28,341 bases of DNA from Sva-07 sp038321235 (GTDB lineage Bacteria > Actinomycetota > Acidimicrobiia > Acidimicrobiales > Ilumatobacteraceae), in contig JBBQEU010000034.1 in NCBI GenBank assembly GCA_038321235.1, positions 1-28,341 of the forward strand, in the 5' to 3' direction. A model generated the notes under the pieces. It was not told where the DNA came from. It did no database searches and worked only from the letters and a program-made list of their open reading frames with translations. The translations under genes were made by a program, and so were the position numbers. Of this stretch, positions 7,255 to 14,684 are shown one piece after another. How positions within the stretch are numbered: position 1 is the first letter of the stretch; every line of letters starts with the position of its first letter.

Positions 7255-7980
7255 TCACTCGACGATGCGCAGACCGCTCGGGGTCATCGAGGGCTCGGCC
7301 TGGGGGAGATCCACGACGAACTCGGTGCGGTGCGCCGGGAACAGGTGCTCACTCATCAGCACGGCTCGGCCATCTGCGTCGGTGGTCACTCGCTGGCAGC
7401 GCAGCACCGGCGAGCCTGCCGGCACGCCGAGCAATCGGGCATCGGCGGTGTCGGCGAGGTCGGCCCCGATCGTCTGGGTCGCTCCGCGCAAGGTCACGTC
7501 GAGCAGCTCGTAGAACGGACGGCGCTCGACGTCCATGCGGGACAAGTGAGATCCCAGTTCGGCGGGACACCACACAGTGACCACGGCGAACGGCTCACCA
7601 TCGGCGAGGTTGACGCGCTTCACGCGCAGTACCTGATCGACACCGAGCACACGCTGCACCCGCTCCGGCGCAGGCTCGTACGCGAACTCCTCGATCTTGC
7701 GTTCGGAGAACTTCCCGACCCCTTCGACGTGCGACTCGATGGTTGCCAGCGATGCGAGTCGCTGCGGCACGGGTTCGGTGGCGACGAACCATCCGAATCC
7801 CTGGCGGGCGGCGATCAACCCGTCGTCTCGCACCAGCTCGAGCGCTCGCCGGATCGTCACCCGCGACGCACCGAACTCCAACGACATCTCGGCCTCGGAC
7901 GGCAGCACCGAGCCTGCAGGAGAATCGAGCGCGCGCTGGCGAAGTTCCTCGGCGATCTCCTGGTACCGGATGTGTCGCAT
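7255..7980 (-). CDS. GntR-family transcriptional regulator, HutC/UTRA type
   Basis: A 241-residue regulator. The N-terminal winged helix (residues 1-70) shows the GntR signature: YQEIAEELRQRA, then LPSEAEMSLEFGASRVTIRRALELVRDDGLI and the wing ARQGFGWFV. The rest is a UTRA ligand-binding domain of the HutC subfamily (TIESHVEGVGKFSERKIEEF, LRVKRVNLADGEPFAVVTVW, VLMSEHLFPAHRTEFVV). The frame is open far upstream, but the ATG at 7980 has GGGAGA 4 nt before it (7985-7990) and fits the family start. It is divergent from the aconitase gene and upstream of the LldD-type redox run, so it may control either. The ligand is unknown; HutC-type regulators usually sense small metabolites such as sugars or organic acids. 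Confidence 0.9.
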   Translation of the reverse strand: MRHIRYQEIAEELRQRALDSPAGSVLPSEAEMSLEFGASRVTIRRALELVRDDGLIAARQGFGWFVATEPVPQRLASLATIESHVEGVGKFSERKIEEFAYEPAPERVQRVLGVDQVLRVKRVNLADGEPFAVVTVWCPAELGSHLSRMDVERRPFYELLDVTLRGATQTIGADLADTADARLLGVPAGSPVLRCQRVTTDADGRAVLMSEHLFPAHRTEFVVDLPQAEPSMTPSGLRIVE

Positions 7981-8044
7981 CGTGTCTCCCGACGGCCGAC
8001 ATTGCTGATTGGTCGGGCTGATTTCGCCCTGGTTGCGTGACGGC

Positions 8045-8062
8045 CAACTTGTATTATAGTTG
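8045..8062. promoter_or_regulatory. Candidate operator overlapping the aconitase -10
   Basis: CAACT and AGTTG form a 5-bp inverted repeat around an 8-nt AT-rich centre, in an otherwise GC-rich region between the divergent GntR and aconitase genes. TTGT half-sites also recur 11 bp apart (8049 and 8060). A GntR dimer bound here would cover the aconitase -10 hexamer. On the minus strand the same bases read TATAAT (8058-8053), a possible -10 for the GntR gene itself. Confidence 0.45.
8052..8057 (+). promoter_or_regulatory. -10 hexamer of the aconitase gene, leaderless arrangement
   Basis: TATTAT ends 10 nt before the ATG at 8068, so transcription would start within a few bases of the start codon. 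No Shine-Dalgarno sequence is present. Confidence 0.55.
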
Positions 8063-8067
8063 TCTAC

Positions 8068-10356
8068 ATGACTGATGCGAGCCAGGATCCCAGCCAGAAT
8101 GGCGCCACCACCCCGATCGAACTCGTCGAGGGCGTCTACGCCACCCTCACCGAGCGGGTCTCCGCTGGCCGTGACCGCCTCGGACAGCCGCTCACCCTGA
8201 CCGAGAAGATCCTGATCAACCACCTCTCCGATCCCAGCGCAGCGATCGAACGCGGCGCCACCTACAACGACTTCCACCCCGACCGGGTCGCCATGCAGGA
8301 CGCCACCGCACAGATGGCGTTGCTGCAGTTCATGACCGCCGGTCTCGACGAGGCAGCCGTGCCGTCGACGGTTCACTGCGACCACCTGATCCAGGCCAAG
8401 GTCGGCGCCAGCATCGACCTCGACGTCGCGATCGACACGAACAAGGAGGTCTACGACTTCCTTCGCTCCGTGTCGGCCAAGTACGGCATCGGCTTCTGGG
8501 GCCCCGGCTCTGGCATCATCCACCAGGTCGTGCTCGAGAACTACGCGTTCCCGGGAGGCATGATGATCGGCACCGACAGCCACACCCCCAACGCCGGCGG
8601 TCTCGGCATGATCGCCATCGGTGTCGGCGGCGCCGACGCAGTCGACGTGATGACCGGTTTCCCGTTCAACGTCCGCTGGCCCAAGGTGATCGGCGTCAAG
8701 CTCACCGGTTCGCTCAGCGGTTGGTCGAGCCCGAAGGACGTCATCCTCGAGGTGGCCCGCGTGCTCACGGTCGAAGGCGGCACCGGCGCGATCGTCGAGT
8801 ACTTCGGCCCCGGCGCCGACTCGATCTCGGCCACGGGCAAGGGGACGATCTGCAACATGGGCGCAGAGATCGGCGCGACGACCTCGCATTTCCCGTACGA
8901 CGCGAACATGGCGGCCTACCTCCGATCCACGGGACGCTCAGCGATTGCCGACGCAGCCGACGACGTCGCCACCGACCTACGCGCCGACGATGGCGCAATC
9001 TACGACCAGGTGATCGAGATCGACCTCGATGAACTGAAGCCGCTGATCAACGGCCCGCACTCCCCTGACCGTGCTCACCGGGTCGGTGCGGGCGGCGTCG
9101 GTGCGGCAGCACGGGAGAACGATTGGCCGTTGGAGCCCTCGGCATGTCTGATCGGCTCGTGCACCAACTCCTCCTACGAGGACATCACCCGCGTCGCCTC
9201 GATCGCCCGCCAGGCGGCAGCGGCCGGCCTCACCGCCAAGTGCGAGCTGCTGATCACCCCGGGCTCCGAGCAGGTCCGGGCCACCATCGAACGTGACGGC
9301 CTTCTCGCCGACCTCGAAGCCATCGGCGCCACCGTGCTCGCGAATGCGTGCGGGCCGTGCATCGGTCAGTGGTCTCGTCCCGAGTCGATCACCGGGCAGC
9401 CGAACACGATCGTCAACTCCTACAACCGCAACTTCCCGAAGCGCAACGACGGCTCGCCGAAGACGCTCAGCTTCGTCACCTCGCCCGACACGGTGCTGGC
9501 CATCGCGCTGGCCGGCCGACTCGATTTCGACCCGACCGTCGACACGATCACCGCACCCGACGGCACCGAGATCACCCTCGATGCCCCGGTCGGCGAGATC
9601 CTGCCCGACGCTGGCTACGACCCCGGCGAGAACACCTACACCGCCCCTCCAGCCGACCGCACGGGTGTCGAGGTGGCGGTGTCGCCCGCGAGCGACCGCC
9701 TGCAGCTGCTGGCCCCGTTCCTCGCCTGGGACGGCAACGACTACCAGGGTCTCCCGGTGCTGATGAAGGCGCAGGGCAAGTGCACGACCGACCACATCTC
9801 GGCAGCCGGACCGTGGTTGAAGTACCGCGGCCACCTCGAGAACATCTGCGGCAACCTGTTCGCCGGCGCGGTCAACGCCTTCACCGGCGAGGCGGGCACC
9901 GGCAAGGACATCACCGACGGCGAGACCCGCCCGTACCCCGAGATTGCCATGCGCTACCACGAGGCCGGCATCACGTGGGTGGCGATCGGCGACCGCAACT
10001 ACGGGGAGGGCTCGTCACGTGAGCACGCAGCGATGGAGCCCCGCTTCCGTGGCGGCCTGGTGATCCTGGCCCGCTCGTTCGCCCGCATCCACGAGACCAA
10101 CGCGAAGAAGCAAGGGCTGCTGCCGCTCACCTTCGCCGACCCCGACACCTACGACCTGATCGAAGAAGACGACCGCATCAACGTGCTCGGCCTGCCTCCG
10201 GTGACCGGCCAGAACGTGCGATGTCAGATCGTGAAGCCCGACGGCACCATGCTCGACTTCGAGGCGGCCCACACCTTCAGCCCCGAACAGGTCGACTGGT
10301 TCAAAGCCGGCTCGGCGCTCAACATCGTGCGCCAGAAGGTCGCTGCCAACAGCTGA
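8068..10356 (+). CDS. acn: Aconitate hydratase, mitochondrial type
   Basis: A 762-residue aconitase that interconverts citrate and isocitrate in the TCA cycle. The [4Fe-4S] ligands are Cys365 (GSCTNSSYED), Cys428 and Cys431 (NACGPCIGQW); the spacing (63 and 3) equals that of mitochondrial aconitase. Active-site segments include IGTDSHTPNAGGLGM, VNSYNRNFPKRNDG, TTDHISAAGPWLKYRGHL, and GEGSSREHAAMEPRFRGG in the swivelling domain. Length and order match the mitochondrial-type enzyme (about 750-780 residues), not the roughly 900-residue AcnA/IRP-like form common in actinobacteria. It is divergent from a GntR gene and ends 2 nt before a perfect palindrome. The -10 hexamer close to the ATG suggests a leaderless transcript. 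Confidence 0.95.
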   Translation: MTDASQDPSQNGATTPIELVEGVYATLTERVSAGRDRLGQPLTLTEKILINHLSDPSAAIERGATYNDFHPDRVAMQDATAQMALLQFMTAGLDEAAVPSTVHCDHLIQAKVGASIDLDVAIDTNKEVYDFLRSVSAKYGIGFWGPGSGIIHQVVLENYAFPGGMMIGTDSHTPNAGGLGMIAIGVGGADAVDVMTGFPFNVRWPKVIGVKLTGSLSGWSSPKDVILEVARVLTVEGGTGAIVEYFGPGADSISATGKGTICNMGAEIGATTSHFPYDANMAAYLRSTGRSAIADAADDVATDLRADDGAIYDQVIEIDLDELKPLINGPHSPDRAHRVGAGGVGAAARENDWPLEPSACLIGSCTNSSYEDITRVASIARQAAAAGLTAKCELLITPGSEQVRATIERDGLLADLEAIGATVLANACGPCIGQWSRPESITGQPNTIVNSYNRNFPKRNDGSPKTLSFVTSPDTVLAIALAGRLDFDPTVDTITAPDGTEITLDAPVGEILPDAGYDPGENTYTAPPADRTGVEVAVSPASDRLQLLAPFLAWDGNDYQGLPVLMKAQGKCTTDHISAAGPWLKYRGHLENICGNLFAGAVNAFTGEAGTGKDITDGETRPYPEIAMRYHEAGITWVAIGDRNYGEGSSREHAAMEPRFRGGLVILARSFARIHETNAKKQGLLPLTFADPDTYDLIEEDDRINVLGLPPVTGQNVRCQIVKPDGTMLDFEAAHTFSPEQVDWFKAGSALNIVRQKVAANS

Positions 10357-10358
10357 CC

Positions 10359-10389
10359 GTTACTCGTGGTGTCAGACACCACGAGTAAC
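10359..10389. terminator. Perfect 15-bp palindrome with GTC-A-GAC centre after aconitase
   Basis: Arms GTTACTCGTGGTGTC and GACACCACGAGTAAC are perfectly complementary around A10374. It starts 2 nt after the aconitase stop and ends 5 nt before the possible -10 of the next gene. The same arm sequence recurs at 25798-25834. It probably terminates or stabilises the aconitase mRNA; there is no T-tract. Confidence 0.65.
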
Positions 10390-10394
10390 ACCAG

Positions 10395-10400
10395 TACGTT
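10395..10400 (+). promoter_or_regulatory. Possible -10 hexamer, second nitroreductase
   Basis: TACGTT ends 6 nt before the ATG at 10407, directly after the palindrome. This suggests a separate, leaderless transcript. Confidence 0.4.
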
Positions 10401-10406
10401 CGGCGC

Positions 10407-11063
10407 ATGGAGATCCGCGAGGCCATCCGCACGAACGGCACCGTTCGGGCGTTCACCGACGAACCGGTCGAGGACGCCACGGTCGCGAGCGTCCTCGACG
10501 ACGCGCGATTTGCGCCATCGGGTGGCAACCGCCAGCCGTGGCGCGTCGCCGTGGTCAGCGATCTCGTGCTTCGTCGTGAACTGGCGATGCTCATGCAGCC
10601 GGTGTGGGACGAGTACATGGAGACAGCCGCCTCTGGTGGGAATCCCTTCAACGTTGTCGACTATGTGAAGCCCGACGAGATCACTCCGAACAAGCCGAAT
10701 GACCTGTTGGCGAACATCGACTCGATCCCCGTCGTGCTCGCAGTGGCGGCCGACCTGTCGAAGGTCGCGATGATGGACGCCGATCTCGACCGGGCACCGG
10801 TCACCGGCGGCGCCTCGATCTACCCGTTCTGCTGGAACCTGATGCTGTCGGCACGCGCCCACAGTTTGGGCGGCGTGATGACCACGTTCCTCAGCCGGGT
10901 CGAGCCCGCTGCGGCCCCGGCGCTCGGGCTCCCCGAGTACCACGCCTTGGTCACCACGATCTTTCTCGGACACCCGGTTCACCAGCCCACCAAGTTGAAG
11001 CGGAATCCGGTCGAGTCCTTTGCGACGGTCAACAGGTTCGATGGCCCGCCCTTCGGTTCGTAG
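10407..11063 (+). CDS. Nitroreductase-family FMN enzyme
   Basis: A 218-residue nitroreductase. The FMN-phosphate contacts lie in IREAIRTNGTVRAF and ARFAPSGGNRQPWRVAVV; the central LANIDSIPVVLAVAADLS and the C-terminal WNLMLSARAHSLGGVMTTFLS and ALVTTIFLGHPVHQPTK segments are typical of the family. It is distinct from the nitroreductase at 5317-5967 and not an obvious recent copy. Its substrate is unknown. It lies downstream of aconitase but is separated from it by a strong palindrome and its own -10-like hexamer, so it is probably expressed on its own. It is convergent with trpA. Confidence 0.86.
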   Translation: MEIREAIRTNGTVRAFTDEPVEDATVASVLDDARFAPSGGNRQPWRVAVVSDLVLRRELAMLMQPVWDEYMETAASGGNPFNVVDYVKPDEITPNKPNDLLANIDSIPVVLAVAADLSKVAMMDADLDRAPVTGGASIYPFCWNLMLSARAHSLGGVMTTFLSRVEPAAAPALGLPEYHALVTTIFLGHPVHQPTKLKRNPVESFATVNRFDGPPFGS

Positions 11064-11064
11064 T

Positions 11065-11175
11065 CGCCACCGGTGAGAGTTGTGTGCACCACCCCCGCTC
11101 ACCTCTCACCGCAAGCTCGAGCGCACCGCCACCGGTGAGAGTTGTGTGCACCACCCCCGCTCACCTCTCACCGCA
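11065..11175. repeat. Twin 49-bp direct repeats, each able to form a hairpin
   Basis: Two identical 49-bp units lie at 11065-11113 and 11127-11175 (period 62). Each contains the inverted repeat CGGTGAGAG / CTCTCACCG: in copy 1 at 11071-11079 and 11103-11111, in copy 2 at 11133-11141 and 11165-11173, with a 23-nt loop. They fill the gap between the convergent nitroreductase and trpA genes, starting 1 nt after the nitroreductase stop. A duplicated bidirectional terminator is the simplest reading. Confidence 0.7.
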
Positions 11176-11187
11176 GACCGGCTCGGG

Positions 11188-11955
11188 TCAGGGGGCGTCG
11201 ATGGCGGCGCGGACGTCGGCGACGTACTCGCCGACGGCGTCAGGACCGCCATCCATCAGGCGTCGCATCACGCTGGCGCCCTGGATCACGCCGTCGGCGA
11301 CGCGGGTGGCCTGATAGGCCTGTTCGGCGTTCGAGACGCCCACTCCCACGAGCACGGGCACGTCGGTGATCGCCTTGAGACGGGCGGCGAGCGCCGTCGC
11401 GGTCTCGGCCAGCGACTCGCGTTCGCCGGTCACGCCGAGCAACCCCACCGAGTAGATGAACCCACGCGACCGGGCAGCCACCCGCGGCAACCGCTCGTCG
11501 GGAGCCGTCGGAGCCGCGAGCATGATCGTCTCGACCCCGGCAGCGTCTGCGGCCTCGCACCACGGGCCCGACTCCTCCAGTGGCAGGTCGGGCAGAATCG
11601 CCGCGCTGATCCCTGCCCGTCGCAACTGATCGGCGAATCGGGTGGGTCCCGGATGGTGCACGAGGTTGAAATAGGTCATCACGGCGAGTGGGATCTCGAC
11701 GTCGAGCGATGGCACCTCGTCGAGGATCGACGTTGGCGTCGCGCCCTGCTCGAGTGCGTATTGCGACGCCTGTTGGATCACCGGTCCGTCCATCACCGGA
11801 TCGGAGAACGGGATGCCGATCTCGACGGCGTCGGCGCCATTGGCCGCACACGCACGAATAGCGTCCTGCCAACCCGGATAGCCCCCGGTGATGTACGGCA
11901 CCAACAGCTTGCGGCCCTGGTCGCGCTTGGCGCGGAACTCGCTCTCGATGCCCAT
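11188..11955 (-). CDS. trpA: Tryptophan synthase alpha subunit
   Basis: A 255-residue TIM-barrel enzyme that cleaves indole-3-glycerol phosphate to indole and glyceraldehyde 3-phosphate, passing indole to TrpB through a tunnel. Catalytic Glu45 (DAVEIGIPFSDP) and Asp56 (VMDGPVIQ) are present, with the phosphate-binding region VGVGVSNAEQAYQ and the loop RGFIYSVGLLGVTGERE. Length is normal. The open frame runs further upstream, but homology starts at MGIESEF. The ATG at 11955 shares one base with the trpB stop (TGATG), indicating translational coupling. Confidence 0.95.
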   Translation of the reverse strand: MGIESEFRAKRDQGRKLLVPYITGGYPGWQDAIRACAANGADAVEIGIPFSDPVMDGPVIQQASQYALEQGATPTSILDEVPSLDVEIPLAVMTYFNLVHHPGPTRFADQLRRAGISAAILPDLPLEESGPWCEAADAAGVETIMLAAPTAPDERLPRVAARSRGFIYSVGLLGVTGERESLAETATALAARLKAITDVPVLVGVGVSNAEQAYQATRVADGVIQGASVMRRLMDGGPDAVGEYVADVRAAIDAP

Positions 11956-13157
11956 CACAGGCGTCCGTCGAGGATGTCCATCATCTGCGAGACGTCCTTG
12001 TCGCCGCGCCCCGACAGGTTCATCAGCACGGTCTGGCCTTGCATCATCGGCGCCTCGCGGCTGATCCACGCGACAGCGTGCGCGCACTCGAGCGCAGGGA
12101 TGATCCCCTCGGCCCTCGACAGCAGCTGGAACCCGGCGATCACTTCGTCGTCGGTCACCGATGGATACTCGGCCCGACCGATCGAAGCGAGATACGAGTG
12201 CTCCGGTCCGACGCCCGGGTAGTCGAGTCCTGCCGAGATCGACACGGCCTCCTCCACTTGGCCGACCTCGTCCTGCATCAGGTTGCTGCGCATCCCGTGC
12301 ACCACGCCGGGGGTGCCACGTCCGACCGCGGCGCCACCAGCGGGCTCGACGCCGACGAGTCGCGTGCCAGGCTCGTCGACGAACCCGCTGAAGATGCCCA
12401 TCGCGTTCGAGCCGCCACCGACACAGGCGACCACGACGTCAGGCATCGCTCCGGTCATCTCTTGGATCTGGACGTGCGCCTCGTCGCCGATGATCGACTG
12501 GAACTGGCGAACCATGAACGGATATGGGTGCGGGCCGACGACGGAGCCCAGGCAGAAGTGGGTGTCGGTCACGTTGGCCACCCAGTGCCGCATCGCCTCG
12601 TTCACCGCGTCCTTCAGCGTGCGACTGCCGCTCTCGACCGAATGCACTTCGGCGCCGAGCAGTTTCATGCGGAAAACGTTGAGCGCTTGGCGTTCGACGT
12701 CGACGGCGCCCATGAAGACGGTGCATTCCAACCCCATCAGCGCTGCGGCGGTCGCACTGGCGACACCGTGCTGGCCGGCGCCGGTGTCGGCGACGATGCG
12801 CTCCTTGCCCATACGCTTGGCGAGCAGGGTCTGGCCGATCACGTTGTTGATCTTGTGCGAACCGGTGTGGTTGAGATCTTCTCGCTTGAGGATCAGTCGG
12901 ATACCGAGTTGCCGGCCGAGGTTGTGACACTCGGTCATGATCGAGGGACGACCCGAGTACTCGGTGTGCACCCGGGTGAGCTCGGCGCGGAACTCCGGAT
13001 CCACCCAGGCCTCGTTGAACGCAGCCTCGAGTTCCTGGCATGCGGGCACGAGGGTCTCGGGGACGAATCGTCCACCGAACTCGCCGAAACGACCCGTGGC
13101 GTCGGGTGGGGCGGACAGTGAGGCGGATGGATCGGTGCGGTGGTTCAGGATGGTCAT
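11955..13157 (-). CDS. trpB: Tryptophan synthase beta subunit
   Basis: A 400-residue PLP enzyme that condenses indole with serine to give tryptophan. The PLP lysine is Lys102 in HTGSHKINN; GAGQHGVASATAAA carries the substrate carboxylate loop, and CVGGGSNAMG binds the PLP phosphate. It is a TrpB1-type protein (GRFGEFGGRFVPETL opening), as expected for a partner of TrpA. The start is the ATG at 13157, which overlaps the trpF stop in an ATGA; the longer open frame upstream is the trpF gene in another frame. It is the middle gene of trpF-trpB-trpA. Confidence 0.96.
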   Translation of the reverse strand: MTILNHRTDPSASLSAPPDATGRFGEFGGRFVPETLVPACQELEAAFNEAWVDPEFRAELTRVHTEYSGRPSIMTECHNLGRQLGIRLILKREDLNHTGSHKINNVIGQTLLAKRMGKERIVADTGAGQHGVASATAAALMGLECTVFMGAVDVERQALNVFRMKLLGAEVHSVESGSRTLKDAVNEAMRHWVANVTDTHFCLGSVVGPHPYPFMVRQFQSIIGDEAHVQIQEMTGAMPDVVVACVGGGSNAMGIFSGFVDEPGTRLVGVEPAGGAAVGRGTPGVVHGMRSNLMQDEVGQVEEAVSISAGLDYPGVGPEHSYLASIGRAEYPSVTDDEVIAGFQLLSRAEGIIPALECAHAVAWISREAPMMQGQTVLMNLSGRGDKDVSQMMDILDGRL

Positions 13158-13810
13158 TCGAAGTCCCAGTCGTAGGGGATGTCGTCGTTGCCGATGTACG
13201 GCTCCGACGCATGGGCACGGGCGTTCTCGATGAATCGTTTGACGGCGAGCGCATCTTTCTTGCCGGGAGACTTCTCGACACCCGTTGCGACGTCGACACC
13301 CCACGGCTGCACTTCGGAGATGGCGGCACCGACGTTCTCCGGGGTCAAACCGCCCGCCAGGATCAGCTTCATCGAGTCGGGTGCGTCGCCGGCGAGCGAC
13401 CAGTCGAACACTTTTCCAGAGCCGGGTTCGGGGCCGTCGATCATGATCATGTCGGTGCCGTACTGGTCGGCCTTGGGGAGATTCGCGTCGCGTGCGCTGA
13501 ACACCTTGATCACCCATCGGAACGCGTCGGCGACCTGCTGGGTGTCGGCGGCAGTCTCACGGCCGTGGAGTTGCACCGCCTTGACGCCCGCCTTGTGTGC
13601 GACCTCGATCACACGGGAGGGAAGCTCGTCGCGGAAGATCCCCACGGTCAGGATCTCGGGTGGGAGACGACGCGTGATGTCGTATGCCACCTGGGCGGCG
13701 ATCTGACGCGTCGACCCGTTCACGAAGTTGAATCCGACGGCGTCAGCCCCCATCGCCACCGACAGCAACGCATCGTCTTCGTTGGTGATCCCACAGATCT
13801 TCACGAACAT
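13154..13810 (-). CDS. trpF: Phosphoribosylanthranilate isomerase
   Basis: A 218-residue TIM-barrel enzyme that isomerises N-(5-phosphoribosyl)anthranilate to the ribulose form. The general base Cys6 (VKICGIT) and general acid Asp125 (MIMIDGPEPGSGKVFDW) are visible, with LILAGGLTPENV and VDVATGVEKSPGKKD forming the phosphate site. After the usual end there are roughly 20 extra residues rich in acidic and aromatic side chains (from about residue 197 to PYDWDFE), of unknown role. It is the first gene of the trpF-trpB-trpA set; TACCGT 8 nt before the ATG suggests that the operon starts here with a leaderless mRNA. Confidence 0.93.
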   Translation of the reverse strand: MFVKICGITNEDDALLSVAMGADAVGFNFVNGSTRQIAAQVAYDITRRLPPEILTVGIFRDELPSRVIEVAHKAGVKAVQLHGRETAADTQQVADAFRWVIKVFSARDANLPKADQYGTDMIMIDGPEPGSGKVFDWSLAGDAPDSMKLILAGGLTPENVGAAISEVQPWGVDVATGVEKSPGKKDALAVKRFIENARAHASEPYIGNDDIPYDWDFE

Positions 13811-13818
13811 CGGCCGTC

Positions 13819-13824
13819 ACGGTA
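13819..13824 (-). promoter_or_regulatory. Possible -10 hexamer of the trpFBA operon
   Basis: TACCGT on the minus strand ends 8 nt before the trpF ATG. No Shine-Dalgarno sequence and no trp leader peptide or attenuator is visible in the 80-bp divergent region. Confidence 0.45.
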
Positions 13825-13874
13825 CCGGCGACAGCGGCCCGGCGAGAGATTCATCGCGGTGGTCGGTACGCGCC

Positions 13875-13880
13875 TATCGT
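13875..13880 (+). promoter_or_regulatory. Possible -10 hexamer of ppk2
   Basis: TATCGT ends 10 nt before the ppk2 ATG at 13891, with no Shine-Dalgarno sequence. Confidence 0.42.
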
Positions 13881-13890
13881 CGGTTCCCGC

Positions 13891-14652
13891 ATGGGACGAC
13901 TCGATGACATCGACCTGTCGGACAAGCTCGGAAGCGACGAGTACGACAAACGCCTCTCCGCCGCACAGGATCGTTTCGTCGAACTCCGACTGACGCTCGG
14001 TGGCCAGATCGGCGGCGAGGGGATCGGTCCCGGCCTCCTCGTGGTGATGGAGGGCGCCGACGGCGGCGGCAAGGGCGGCGCAACGCGTCGAATCGTGGAA
14101 CGCCTCGATCCTCGCCACTTCAGCGTGTACGCCTACGCCAAGCCCAGCGAGCGCGAGAAGCGCCACCACTTCCTCTGGCGCTTCTGGAGCAAGATTCCCG
14201 GCCTCGGCGGCATGTGCGTGTTCGACCGCAGCTGGTACGGACGCCTGCTGGTCGAGCGAGTGGAGAAATTCGCCACCATCGAACAGTGGACCCGCGCCTA
14301 CAACGAGATCGTCGAGTTCGAGCGCAGCCTGGTGCTCGAAGGCGTCATCCTCGTGAAGTTCTACCTTCACATCAGCGCCGATGAGCAGCTCAAGCGCTTC
14401 GAGAGCCGTCGCGACGATCCGATACGGAAGTGGAAGCTCAACGACGAGGATTGGCGCAACCGCGACAAATGGGATCAGTACATCGAGGCTGCCAACGACA
14501 TGTTCGAGCGCACCGACCACCAACTCGCCCCATGGGACATCGTGTCAGGTGAGAACAAGAAATGGGCTCGCGTGACGATCCTCGAGACGCTGAACCAACG
14601 CATCGAAGACGGCATGGCCCGCTGGGAGATGCTGAACACCCCGTCGAGCTGA
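13891..14652 (+). CDS. ppk2: Polyphosphate kinase 2 family protein
   Basis: A 253-residue single-domain PPK2, which transfers phosphate between polyphosphate and nucleotides. Walker A is at residues 54-63 (EGADGGGKGG, Lys61); the lid segment KPSEREKRHHFLWRFW follows; Walker B with the catalytic Asp112 is FDRSWYGRLLVERVE. The usual Walker A has DAAGKGG; DGGGKGG here is a mild variant. The FDRSWYGR(x)LVERVE and APWDIVSGENKKWARV segments recall the AMP-phosphorylating (class II/PAP-like) branch, but I cannot fix the class, and PAP enzymes usually have two fused domains. The gene lies on the plus strand between trpF and trpC, divergent from one and convergent with the other. Confidence 0.9.
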   Translation: MGRLDDIDLSDKLGSDEYDKRLSAAQDRFVELRLTLGGQIGGEGIGPGLLVVMEGADGGGKGGATRRIVERLDPRHFSVYAYAKPSEREKRHHFLWRFWSKIPGLGGMCVFDRSWYGRLLVERVEKFATIEQWTRAYNEIVEFERSLVLEGVILVKFYLHISADEQLKRFESRRDDPIRKWKLNDEDWRNRDKWDQYIEAANDMFERTDHQLAPWDIVSGENKKWARVTILETLNQRIEDGMARWEMLNTPSS

Positions 14653-14684
14653 ACGGTCCCACTGTTGCGGACCGATGTGGCGCT

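Noticed and set aside
7255..8889. 544-codon minus-strand frame extending the GntR gene
   Set aside because: The upstream part is opposite the aconitase gene. The GntR winged helix begins right after the ATG at 7980, which has its own ribosome binding site.
11065..11175. CRISPR array
   Set aside because: There are only two 49-bp units with a 13-nt spacer, no cas genes, and each unit is a hairpin between convergent genes.
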